A stretch of 35,667 bases of DNA from Verrucomicrobiaceae bacterium (GTDB taxonomy: Bacteria > Verrucomicrobiota > Verrucomicrobiia > Opitutales > Intestinicryptomonadaceae), in the NCBI GenBank assembly GCA_015061955.1, contig SUVO01000025.1, positions 1 to 35,667 of the forward strand. The letters run 5' to 3'. Every line of letters starts with the position of its first letter. Within the stretch, counting starts at the first letter, position 1. A program made the translations under genes and the position numbers. The notes under the pieces were generated by a model. That model was not told where the DNA came from. It worked only from the letters and a program-made list of their open reading frames with translations, and did no database searches. Positions 17,402 to 24,896 of the stretch are shown one piece after another.

Positions 17402-18391
17402 TTATAATTTCTTGAAGAATGCATAAGCGTCATTTTTGGAAATGCCTTTCATGTTGATATATCGTGAGCGAAGTAGATATTGGTTGCGATGTCCCATATT
17501 TAGCTGAAGACGAGATAAATCTTTGTAATATTTTGCATGATAGCTAGCGTAGGTATGACGTAAAATGTCTTGTGTCCAGCAATCTTTAAAGCCTGAAATA
17601 TTGCGAATATATCGCCATTTCACTTGCCAGTTTGTTGGGCAAATTTTCCCTGAATTACGTTTTGCTTGCATCAGGTACTTTTTTAAAGCTGGAGATATTT
17701 CTATTTGTCGAACACCACCAGTCTTTGAGCAAATGGCACGTATAGTAATTGAGTTTTCAGATAGATCTATATCGTTCCAAGATAGTCTGCGAACTTCATT
17801 AGGTCGAATTCCAGCCATAATCAATAGGGCTACAGCTGCGAAACAATCGCTACTTTGTGCCGATGATAAAAGAGATCGGGTTTGCTTTATTGATAGTGGA
17901 GTTATTTCTTTTTCGTTGATTTTACGGCGTTCAATGAGAGTTATAGGGTTTTTATCGCACCATTCTTTTCGTATGGCAAAATTAAACAGAGCATGAAGCA
18001 TTGCGCGTCCTTTGTTGAATTGCGACGGAGTTTGAAATGCAATAGATAGATAGTGCTCACAGGTAGATCGCGATAATTCCGAAAAATTTCTATTAGCAAT
18101 TTCTGGCACACGTTTTATCAAACGTTTCGACAAATAACGAATATCTCGGTAGGATTCTGGACGTAAATGTGTTTTTTGACTGATATATATTTTAAGACCT
18201 TCACTAATCGACATTTCTTTTGTTCTATAGTGTCGTAGTCCAGTTTCGATAATCTTAGCGCAAAACTGAAGATTTGAAATCGATGTAGAGTTGTTGAAAT
18301 CAGTAATATTTTTAATGAGTCTTGCTGCATCTAAAATAGATATATTTGAATTTTTTAGTATTGTTATAGAAGCTTTGATTTTATTTTTCAT
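17402..18391 (-). CDS. Tyrosine recombinase / site-specific integrase
   Basis: A 329-residue phage-integrase-family recombinase with an N-terminal core-binding domain (about 60-150) and a C-terminal catalytic domain. Catalytic residues visible are Arg196 (AGIRPNEV), Lys223 (SKTGGVR), Arg278 (DILRHTYASY), His301 (MGHRNQY) and nucleophile Tyr311 (RSRYINM). The first residue of the usual HxxR box is Asp275 instead of His, a substitution tolerated in some family members, so the enzyme is probably active. The ATG at 18391 lies only two bases from a 16-bp inverted repeat whose partner is 175 bases away on the other side of the divergent promoter region. This places it as the likely enzyme for a local DNA inversion, though it could also be the remnant of an integrated element. 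Antisense ORFs in the same stretch are shadows. Confidence 0.9.
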   Translation of the reverse strand: MKNKIKASITILKNSNISILDAARLIKNITDFNNSTSISNLQFCAKIIETGLRHYRTKEMSISEGLKIYISQKTHLRPESYRDIRYLSKRLIKRVPEIANRNFSELSRSTCEHYLSIAFQTPSQFNKGRAMLHALFNFAIRKEWCDKNPITLIERRKINEKEITPLSIKQTRSLLSSAQSSDCFAAVALLIMAGIRPNEVRRLSWNDIDLSENSITIRAICSKTGGVRQIEISPALKKYLMQAKRNSGKICPTNWQVKWRYIRNISGFKDCWTQDILRHTYASYHAKYYKDLSRLQLNMGHRNQYLLRSRYINMKGISKNDAYAFFKKL

Positions 18392-18393
18392 GG

Positions 18394-18409
18394 GTATTTA
18401 GAATACTGT
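18394..18409 (+). repeat. Inverted repeat, left copy (IRL)
   Basis: GTATTTAGAATACTGT; exact reverse complement of 18553-18568. It starts two bases upstream of the recombinase start codon. The core GTATT-TAG-AATAC is itself palindromic. Confidence 0.9.
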
Positions 18410-18552
18410 TTGCAAGTTTTTTTTAAAAAACTTAAAGTTTGCTTGTATTACCCAATTCGTAATTTTTAGATTGTTTTTCTTAAAAAAAACAACAATTTTT
18501 GTTTATTTCTGTTTATCAATCAGTTGCAACAATGCAAAAAGTAAAAAATATT
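18410..18552. promoter_or_regulatory. Putative invertible promoter segment between recombinase and kinase operon
   Basis: This 143-base, very AT-rich segment is bounded by the two perfect inverted repeats and is the main upstream space for both the recombinase (leftward) and the kinase operon (rightward). It contains an AAGTTTTTT-TT-AAAAAACTT palindrome (18414-18433) near the recombinase side and a possible rightward promoter, TTGCAA (18523-18528) then AATATT 17 bases on, near the kinase side. Inversion would turn such a promoter away from the operon. The inverted repeats are certain; inversion itself is an inference, and a pair of operator sites is the main alternative. Confidence 0.5.
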
Positions 18553-18568
18553 ACAGTATTCTAAATAC
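18553..18568 (-). repeat. Inverted repeat, right copy (IRR)
   Basis: ACAGTATTCTAAATAC; exact reverse complement of 18394-18409. It is embedded in a 15-bp palindrome AGTATT-CTA-AATACT (18555-18569) and lies 50 bases before the kinase start codon at 18619. Confidence 0.9.
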
Positions 18569-18618
18569 TAAAATCAATTGTATTATTTTTTATTAATAAA
18601 GGTTTAATTTATATAATT

Positions 18619-21237
18619 ATGAATGAATTAAAATTACAAACAGTAATAAACGATAAATACCGAATAGACGAAGTTCTTGGGGTCGGTGGTTTCGGAATAA
18701 CCTATAAAGCGTACGATATGGTTTTAGATAGATACGTAGCTTTGAAGGAGTGTATGCCGAATGATTTTGCTTTTCGAGATGCCGATAATACGACAGTTTT
18801 GCCTAAGACATCGTCTTTAAAGAATGACTTTGAGTGGGCAAAAGAACGTTTTGTAAAAGAAGCGCAAACATTAGCGCGTTTTCGTCATAAGAATTTATTA
18901 ACAATAAATAATATATTTTCAGCAAATGGTACTGTTTATATGGATTCGTCTATGATTGATGGTCCTGATTTAGAAACGGTATGTAGGAATAAAAAAATTT
19001 TCACTGAAGATGAAATAAGGCGTGTGATAGAGCCATTACTTGAAGCATTGTCGATTGTTCATAAAGAAGGTATAATGCACCGAGATATAAAGCCTGGTAA
19101 TATTATAATGAAGAACGGGACAGAACCTGTATTGATAGACTTTGGTTCTGCGCGAGTCAGTAAAAAGCAATCGGATAAGCCTTTAACAGCAATGGTAACA
19201 CAAGGATATGCACCATTAGAGCAGTATTATGAAGATGGTAATCAAGGCGCATGGACTGATATATATGCAATGGGTGGCGTTGCCTATAAGATGCTTACGG
19301 GTAATTTGCCACCCGAATCAGTATCGCGAGTAAGAACTGATACCATCGATGATCTAACTTCATATGAAGGCACATATGAAAAATCGTTGTTAGATTTTAT
19401 CAGAAGTGCATTGCGAATGGATGAAAAAAAACGTCCACAAACCTGTGAAGAAGCTTTGCAAATCATACGAGGAGAAAAAGGTATTGAAATAAAGAGTCAA
19501 CCTATCGTTGGAATAAAAGATTATGAAAGCGGGTTGGCATATTATAATAGAGGGGATTATGTTTCGGCAATAAAGTGTTGGCAAGATTCAGCAAAACAAG
19601 GTAATGGATTTGCTTCGTTTGGTTTGGGAATGTGTTACGAAGCTGGCTTAGGTTGCAAAGCTAATGTATCGAAAGCATACGGATATTATAAAAAGGCTGC
19701 TGATTTAGGTGTAGATAATGCATCAAATAAAGTAAACGCATTGTATAATGTTGCAAATAAATCTAAAAATAAAAGTAAAAATAGAACTATTCCAATTCTC
19801 ATCAGTAGTATAGTTGTTTTGCTTATAGGATTATGTTTGTTTTTCCCTTTTGAAAAAAGTTTGACCGAAAAAATTGAAGATTTTAATTCTCATATTTCGG
19901 ATTTCTGTAAAAATATTGAATCGAACACAAACTTAGTTGCAGACTTTGATAATTTAGTTAAAGAGGGAATAAATATTAAAAAAGCCGAAGAAATTGATAT
20001 TATTAAGGATATTTTTTCTTTTGTAAGTAATCGTTATTGTACATGGCATATTATCACAAAAGTAACAGAATATCATATGCAAAATAATGTCGAGCGCGGA
20101 AAACATTTACTAGGCATTTTTGAGACAATAATCAAAACTCAAGATTTAAATGGTTTAAGTCAAGATGAAAGCTTAAAAAAGAAAGTAAATGAATTTATGA
20201 TTAAATATCAAAGACCAATTGTTTTTGATATAAAAAAGAAGCCACTTACAATACAAGAAAAATTAAAACTTTTTGTAATTAGTAAATTTGATATACAAAA
20301 ACCTGGGCTTCAAATGGATAAAGTTATTAAGTTATTGGAAGAAGCATCAAGAGATGCAGACAAAATTTCAGAATCTAATAAAGGCGTTAGAATAACTTTG
20401 TATAGTACAGCATATCAACCCGAAGATGTTTCGTGTTCTTTTTCAAATTGTAGTATAGTTGATATATTAAGAAAATTAAGTGAAGTTTATGGGTATACAT
20501 ATGAAATAAGAAATAACTATATTCTATTTAAAATGTCAAATATTACAAGGGAATTAAAAATTCAAGAGGCAAGAAAGAAACGAGAAGCAGAATACCAAAG
20601 AAGATCTGAGGAACGTAGACTAGCTAATGAAAAACGAGAAGCCGAACTAGAAAAACGCAGATTGGAAATATCTTTAAAACAAAAAGAAGATCAGAGAATT
20701 AGAGAAGAGAATGTTCGTCAACAAGAGATAAATTCAGTACAAAATGCAATCAGGCATGACAAACAACTTAGAATAGATTTGTTAGATGCATATTCGAATC
20801 TATCTAAAGCTAATAATTTGATTTTATCAGGAAAAGCTAAAATTCGAGAAGGTAGAGGTCGTGCATCAGCTCAAGAATATAGTCATAACGGATTTGGCCA
20901 CAGAGGCGGTTATGGGTTAAGTGCTTCTGTTGATAATTCTGCTAATATAGCAAGAGGTAGAGCAATGATACGTGAAGGAGAGTCTATGGTTGAACAAGGA
21001 GAACAAATAAAATCTAACATCAATAGACTTTCTCAGCGAGTTGTATCAGAATGTTCTAAAACTGTCATAAAAACAACAAAAGGTGAATCTTTTGAAATAG
21101 TTGTCTTACAATTTGTAAATAAGCAACTCGTTGCAGTTAATTGTTCAAATTGTAAAATCTTTAAATTAAGTAAAGATATGGTCGAGAAAACTATATCTAA
21201 AGGAAGTATAGAAGCGTTAAGTAAAGAATTTAATTAA
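18619..21237 (+). CDS. Transmembrane Ser/Thr kinase with Sel1-like repeats and outward STN-like and coiled-coil domains
   Basis: First gene of a seven-gene signalling operon. The N-terminal Hanks-type kinase (about 14-285) is complete: GVGGFG loop (21-26), Lys43, Glu81, HRD (154-156) with Asn161, and DFG (174-176). One or two Sel1-like repeats follow (about 303-365, YYNRGDYVSAIKCW and GLGMCYEAGLG), then one membrane segment (391-411). The outward part has a helical stretch, a secretin/TonB short N-terminal (STN)-like domain (about 564-655, KGVRITLYS then VDILRKLSEVYGYTYEI), a charged coiled coil (about 656-745), a Gly-rich patch, and a small beta-rich C-terminus (about 810-872). Kinase plus STN-like plus coiled coil is an unusual combination, suggesting a receptor that senses something outside or at the cell wall. 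No strong ribosome-binding site; start chosen as the first ATG before the kinase fold. Confidence 0.88.
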   Translation: MNELKLQTVINDKYRIDEVLGVGGFGITYKAYDMVLDRYVALKECMPNDFAFRDADNTTVLPKTSSLKNDFEWAKERFVKEAQTLARFRHKNLLTINNIFSANGTVYMDSSMIDGPDLETVCRNKKIFTEDEIRRVIEPLLEALSIVHKEGIMHRDIKPGNIIMKNGTEPVLIDFGSARVSKKQSDKPLTAMVTQGYAPLEQYYEDGNQGAWTDIYAMGGVAYKMLTGNLPPESVSRVRTDTIDDLTSYEGTYEKSLLDFIRSALRMDEKKRPQTCEEALQIIRGEKGIEIKSQPIVGIKDYESGLAYYNRGDYVSAIKCWQDSAKQGNGFASFGLGMCYEAGLGCKANVSKAYGYYKKAADLGVDNASNKVNALYNVANKSKNKSKNRTIPILISSIVVLLIGLCLFFPFEKSLTEKIEDFNSHISDFCKNIESNTNLVADFDNLVKEGINIKKAEEIDIIKDIFSFVSNRYCTWHIITKVTEYHMQNNVERGKHLLGIFETIIKTQDLNGLSQDESLKKKVNEFMIKYQRPIVFDIKKKPLTIQEKLKLFVISKFDIQKPGLQMDKVIKLLEEASRDADKISESNKGVRITLYSTAYQPEDVSCSFSNCSIVDILRKLSEVYGYTYEIRNNYILFKMSNITRELKIQEARKKREAEYQRRSEERRLANEKREAELEKRRLEISLKQKEDQRIREENVRQQEINSVQNAIRHDKQLRIDLLDAYSNLSKANNLILSGKAKIREGRGRASAQEYSHNGFGHRGGYGLSASVDNSANIARGRAMIREGESMVEQGEQIKSNINRLSQRVVSECSKTVIKTTKGESFEIVVLQFVNKQLVAVNCSNCKIFKLSKDMVEKTISKGSIEALSKEFN

Positions 21238-21256
21238 ACATTAGAATATCACGAAT

Positions 21257-23506
21257 ATGAAAAATATATTAAAATATCTAATGCTATTAGTTGCAGTAAA
21301 CTCACATGCAACTATAGAGTATAAGAATCCAAATATGGATTCCGATACAAATGTATGGTCGGTATCGTTTTCATCGACGGCTTCAGAAGATGTTGATATA
21401 AAATCAGCCGAGATAAATGGAAAAACAATCCAAAGTGAAAATATCACTTTTAAAAAATATTCCGAAAACATAAATACATTATATACCATTGTTCTTGATT
21501 GTTCTTACAAAAAAGAAGGTGGTCTTTTTAATTCTAAATTTGATGAAAAAGAAAAATCGTTTAAAATATTAAAAGATGTAGCAAAAAAATTTGTATCATC
21601 GTTATACGATTATGGACAAAAAATTCAAATTGTAGAAATTTCAGAAAGCAGAATGAGCTCGGTTGCAACAGAACGTTCTGACGCTGAAAAAATTATTGAT
21701 AATATAAAATTAAAAGAATGCGAAAATTTCCCATTATTCACCTCTTTAGATCGTGTCATAAACAAAATATACGAACACTCTTGTGAACGTAATGTTGTTG
21801 TTGTATTTTCTTCTGGAATTTCTACCGATTTAAACAAAGCACAGGTAGTTATCAATAGATTTAAAGGTTCTGATATAAAATTAGTGTGTGTTGGTATGGA
21901 GCAAACTGCAGATGCTGAAAAAATAAATGCGTTAGATAATCTGCGTAACTTGGCTAACGAAGTTGAAGGCAATTTCTTAAAAGCAAAAGAACCTAATCTT
22001 GAAAATAAGTTTAGAAAAATTATTGGTATAGCAGAAAGTGGTGGTACAATTTCTGTTAAAATTCCAAGGGAATTTTCTTCCGGAAAAATTCAAGTTGATA
22101 TACATGAAATAAGTACTGGTTCTAATATTTATATAAAAAGCGATATTAAACTTAGTGAACGTATATTGTCGGCTGAAATTACAGCATTGAAAGGGGTATC
22201 GGAAAATAAAAATAAAATAGATGAAATCTATGCAAAAATATCTAAAGTTGATTTGGAAACCCAAAAGAGATGTAATAAGTTTAAAAGTTTATCTTCAATT
22301 AAAGAAAAGAAAGAGCTTCGTTCTAAAATCCTAACATTAGCTTCTGATGCTGAGAAATTAGTAATTGATGCTAAAAAAATAGCAGATGCTTCTTTTGAAT
22401 CTAAAAAGAATGCTGAACAAAATATAAAAAAATACAAAAAACAAACATTATCAACAGTTCAAAAAAACGACGTAGAACTTCTTGAAAAATTATTGAAAGA
22501 TTCAGCTCTTTTATTTGATTTTATAAAAGTTAAAAACGAGCAAATTTTAGAAATATCCAAACGTTTTATGCGTTTAGAATTTGAATTAAATGTGCAAAAT
22601 AAATCAGTTTTATACGCAAATATAAACATTGAAGATATAAATAATGTAAAAAGTAAAATTGATGATATTTCTAAAAAAGTAGAAGATATAAAATCGAAGG
22701 TTAGCGAAGTTTTATGTTCCGATGATTCAAAATTAATTGTAGAAGCCCTCATAAAATTAGAAACGCTAAAGGTTAAAATTGATTCTCAGAAGAATGCCCT
22801 TTCTGAATTTTCCAAAAACTTCCAAAGTTATATTTCTTCAATAGAAAATACATTAGAAAAAAACAAAAATTCTAAAATAATCAAAGCCGAAGATGTTAAA
22901 AAACTCGATAATATTTTATCGGAACAAGGTAAAATAAAAGAAGATATCAAAAAAATAGAAAACAATATTTCCGATATTCAAACAAGTATATCGAAAAAAG
23001 AAACTGAATTAAAAAGATTAAACGAACAATCAGAAAAAAACAAATTCTACATCTATGTAGGATATGCAGTTGGTAGCATCGTATTAATTTTGCTATTGTT
23101 GATTGGTTTTGTAAAAAAATCTAAGGCTCAAAAATCTTTGGTTGCCGAAGTAAAAAAGATAAATGAAGAAAAAGAAAAATTAGACGAAGAAATAACAGAT
23201 TTTCGTTTAAAAGAAAGTATCTTGGCTACATTAACTAACATTGAAGATAATAGTGTTGTAAACATTAGAAGTGATATTTTCAGAATTGGTCGAAGATCAA
23301 ATAACGATTATATTATAAACAATACATCGGTTTCAGGTGGTCATGCCGAAATTCGGTATACGCCTAAAGATAATAGCTTTTTATTAGTCGATTTGCAATC
23401 TACTAATGGAACTTTTGTAAATGGTAAAAAAATAACAAAAGCTACTTTACATGATGGCGATATAATTGAATTCGGTGCCGAAGTAAAAGCTAAATTCTTA
23501 AAATAA
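21257..23506 (+). CDS. vWA-like, coiled-coil, transmembrane protein with cytosolic FHA domain
   Basis: Predicted membrane protein of 749 residues: signal peptide (1-18, ending NSHA), von Willebrand factor A-like domain (about 35-260), long coiled coil (about 314-590), one membrane segment (about 598-620), a short coil and a C-terminal FHA domain (about 661-749). The vWA metal site appears degenerate: the D-x-S-x-S block reads DCSYK (81-85) and the later Asp block reads FSSG. The FHA domain is canonical (RIGRRSNND, SVSGGHAEI, STNGTFVNG) and should bind phosphothreonine inside the cell. The coiled coil could thus relay an FHA-binding event to an outward vWA domain, or the reverse. It starts 19 bases after the kinase gene. 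Domain order is clear except that the vWA call rests on fold pattern more than on motif. Confidence 0.8.
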   Translation: MKNILKYLMLLVAVNSHATIEYKNPNMDSDTNVWSVSFSSTASEDVDIKSAEINGKTIQSENITFKKYSENINTLYTIVLDCSYKKEGGLFNSKFDEKEKSFKILKDVAKKFVSSLYDYGQKIQIVEISESRMSSVATERSDAEKIIDNIKLKECENFPLFTSLDRVINKIYEHSCERNVVVVFSSGISTDLNKAQVVINRFKGSDIKLVCVGMEQTADAEKINALDNLRNLANEVEGNFLKAKEPNLENKFRKIIGIAESGGTISVKIPREFSSGKIQVDIHEISTGSNIYIKSDIKLSERILSAEITALKGVSENKNKIDEIYAKISKVDLETQKRCNKFKSLSSIKEKKELRSKILTLASDAEKLVIDAKKIADASFESKKNAEQNIKKYKKQTLSTVQKNDVELLEKLLKDSALLFDFIKVKNEQILEISKRFMRLEFELNVQNKSVLYANINIEDINNVKSKIDDISKKVEDIKSKVSEVLCSDDSKLIVEALIKLETLKVKIDSQKNALSEFSKNFQSYISSIENTLEKNKNSKIIKAEDVKKLDNILSEQGKIKEDIKKIENNISDIQTSISKKETELKRLNEQSEKNKFYIYVGYAVGSIVLILLLLIGFVKKSKAQKSLVAEVKKINEEKEKLDEEITDFRLKESILATLTNIEDNSVVNIRSDIFRIGRRSNNDYIINNTSVSGGHAEIRYTPKDNSFLLVDLQSTNGTFVNGKKITKATLHDGDIIEFGAEVKAKFLK

Positions 23507-23515
23507 AGGAAAAAT

Positions 23516-24160
23516 ATGGAAGACGATGGAAAAACAAGAATTATCAGACGTGGCGATGTAACTCCACCAACTGTAGTTGGAAGCGAAGCTACTCAATATA
23601 TAAATACAACAATCCCTAGTTCTAATAATGCTACTCAATGTATTAATACTTTGAATGTAGGAGCTGGTACCGATGCACCAACTCGAGTTATTCCTATGCC
23701 TCAAAATGGAATACAATTAAACAACATTCCTTTAACTAATGCCACTAATAAAACTACAATATTTAGAAGTAATGCAAATCCAGATACCGAAAAAAATTGG
23801 GATCCAGTCGTTGGTTGGGTTATTATTACAAAGGGTAAAGGGGTTGGAAAATCGTTTGAATTAGGACAAGGTAATAATTCTATTGGTAAAAATTCTACAA
23901 ATAAGGTTAGCTTAGATTTTGGTGACGAAACAATTTCAAGAGAAGAACATTTGAAAATTGTTTTTGATCCTATAAATGTAAAATTTTGGGCAGTTCAAAA
24001 TGGAAATTCAAGAAATCTCGCATACTTGAATAAGGCTCCAATTTTGATGCCAACAGAATTAAAACCATACGATTGCATTTCATTAGGATCTACCGAGTTA
24101 AAGTTTATACCATTCTGTGGTGAAAAACATTCTTGGGAGGACCCTAATGATAATAAATAA
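23516..24160 (+). CDS. Soluble FHA-domain protein with Thr-rich N-terminal tail
   Basis: A 214-residue cytosolic protein, a likely phosphothreonine-binding hub. The N-terminal 95 residues look disordered and contain five similar Thr motifs: KTRIIR (Thr7), ATQYIN (Thr26), ATQCIN (Thr40), PTRVIP (Thr56) and KTTIFR (Thr80/81). The last resembles the phosphorylated TTSVFR segment of GarA/OdhI, small actinobacterial FHA proteins controlled by kinases. The C-terminal half is an FHA domain with SIGKNS (Lys where Arg is usual) and SREEH (141-145). A good AAAGGA ribosome-binding site precedes the ATG. The end overlaps the PP2C gene by 14 bases. The inferred role is an adaptor phosphorylated by one or both operon kinases, which the four FHA domains could then read. 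Confidence 0.85.
   Translation: MEDDGKTRIIRRGDVTPPTVVGSEATQYINTTIPSSNNATQCINTLNVGAGTDAPTRVIPMPQNGIQLNNIPLTNATNKTTIFRSNANPDTEKNWDPVVGWVIITKGKGVGKSFELGQGNNSIGKNSTNKVSLDFGDETISREEHLKIVFDPINVKFWAVQNGNSRNLAYLNKAPILMPTELKPYDCISLGSTELKFIPFCGEKHSWEDPNDNK
24135..24141 (+). promoter_or_regulatory. Ribosome-binding site that sets the PP2C start
   Basis: GGGAGGA, inside the end of the FHA gene, lies five bases before the ATG at 24147. It favours that start over the in-frame GTG/ATG-like position at 24117, which has no such site and would add ten residues with no family similarity. Confidence 0.8.
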
Positions 24161-24896
24161 AGATTTTGCTTCGGGAGAATCGTTAGGGAAACGTCAACGT
24201 CAAGAAGATTTTTGTTCATTTATTTTATTAGATGAACAAACATCGTTTTCTAATGGTGTATTAGCTGTAATTGCTGATGGCATGGGAGGCCATGCCGCTG
24301 GTGATGAAGCTAGCAAAATTGCCGTAAGAACTTTTTCCGATTTTTTTCTAAATAATAAATCTGATTTGTTAACATTATTCACGCACTCTTTAAATGAGGC
24401 TAATAATAAGATTAAAATTTTGTCGGATAACGTAGGTATATGTGGCTGCACCTTAATTGCAGCACTGATATTCGATAATTACTTAAAGTGGATAAGTGTT
24501 GGAGATAGCTTATTATATGTGTATCGTAATGGTGAATTAAAAAAGCAAAATGCCGACCATTCGTTATATCCGATTTTAATTGAACAATATAACAGAGGTG
24601 AAATTTCAATAGAAGAAGTAAATCAGAATAAAAATGTTTTATGCTCGGCTGTTGATGGCAATAAATTAGAGTTAGTTGATATAAACGTGGAGGGTATTAA
24701 TTTAGAAGAAAATGATGTAATTTTATTAGCAACTGACGGAATTGAAACGCTAGAAGAAAACGAAATACGTCAAGCATTAGAAGACTATTCAGATATTACA
24801 GATGCAAAAGGAATGTCTGATGTTCTTTTAAATATGGTGTCTAACAAAGGAATACAACATCAAGACAATACAACGGTAATGGTTATAAAAATATGA
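24147..24896 (+). CDS. Soluble PP2C-type Ser/Thr phosphatase
   Basis: A 249-residue metal-dependent protein phosphatase, essentially only the catalytic domain. The conserved blocks are present in order: RQRQED (16-21), ADGMGGHAAG (43-52, with metal-binding Asp44), GCTLIAAL, WISVGDSLLYVY, VILLATDGIETL and QDNTTVMVIKI. It should remove phosphate from Thr/Ser residues placed by the operon kinases. The start at 24147 is chosen for its strong ribosome-binding site and puts the gene in a 14-base overlap with the FHA gene. Its stop overlaps the start of the second kinase gene (ATGA), so phosphatase and kinase are translationally coupled, as expected for an antagonistic pair. Confidence 0.92.
   Translation: MIINKDFASGESLGKRQRQEDFCSFILLDEQTSFSNGVLAVIADGMGGHAAGDEASKIAVRTFSDFFLNNKSDLLTLFTHSLNEANNKIKILSDNVGICGCTLIAALIFDNYLKWISVGDSLLYVYRNGELKKQNADHSLYPILIEQYNRGEISIEEVNQNKNVLCSAVDGNKLELVDINVEGINLEENDVILLATDGIETLEENEIRQALEDYSDITDAKGMSDVLLNMVSNKGIQHQDNTTVMVIKI

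Noticed and set aside
17565..17996. 143-residue ORF on the plus strand
   Set aside because: It is antisense to the conserved catalytic half of the recombinase, lacks a ribosome-binding site and shows no family motif; a shadow frame.
18414..18433. Rho-independent terminator in the intergenic segment
   Set aside because: The stem is almost only A and T (AAGTTTTTT/AAAAAACTT) and too weak to be called; noted instead as a palindrome inside the putative invertible segment.
24117..24146. Upstream start for the soluble PP2C gene
   Set aside because: The extra ten residues have no family support and the GGGAGGA site points to the ATG at 24147.
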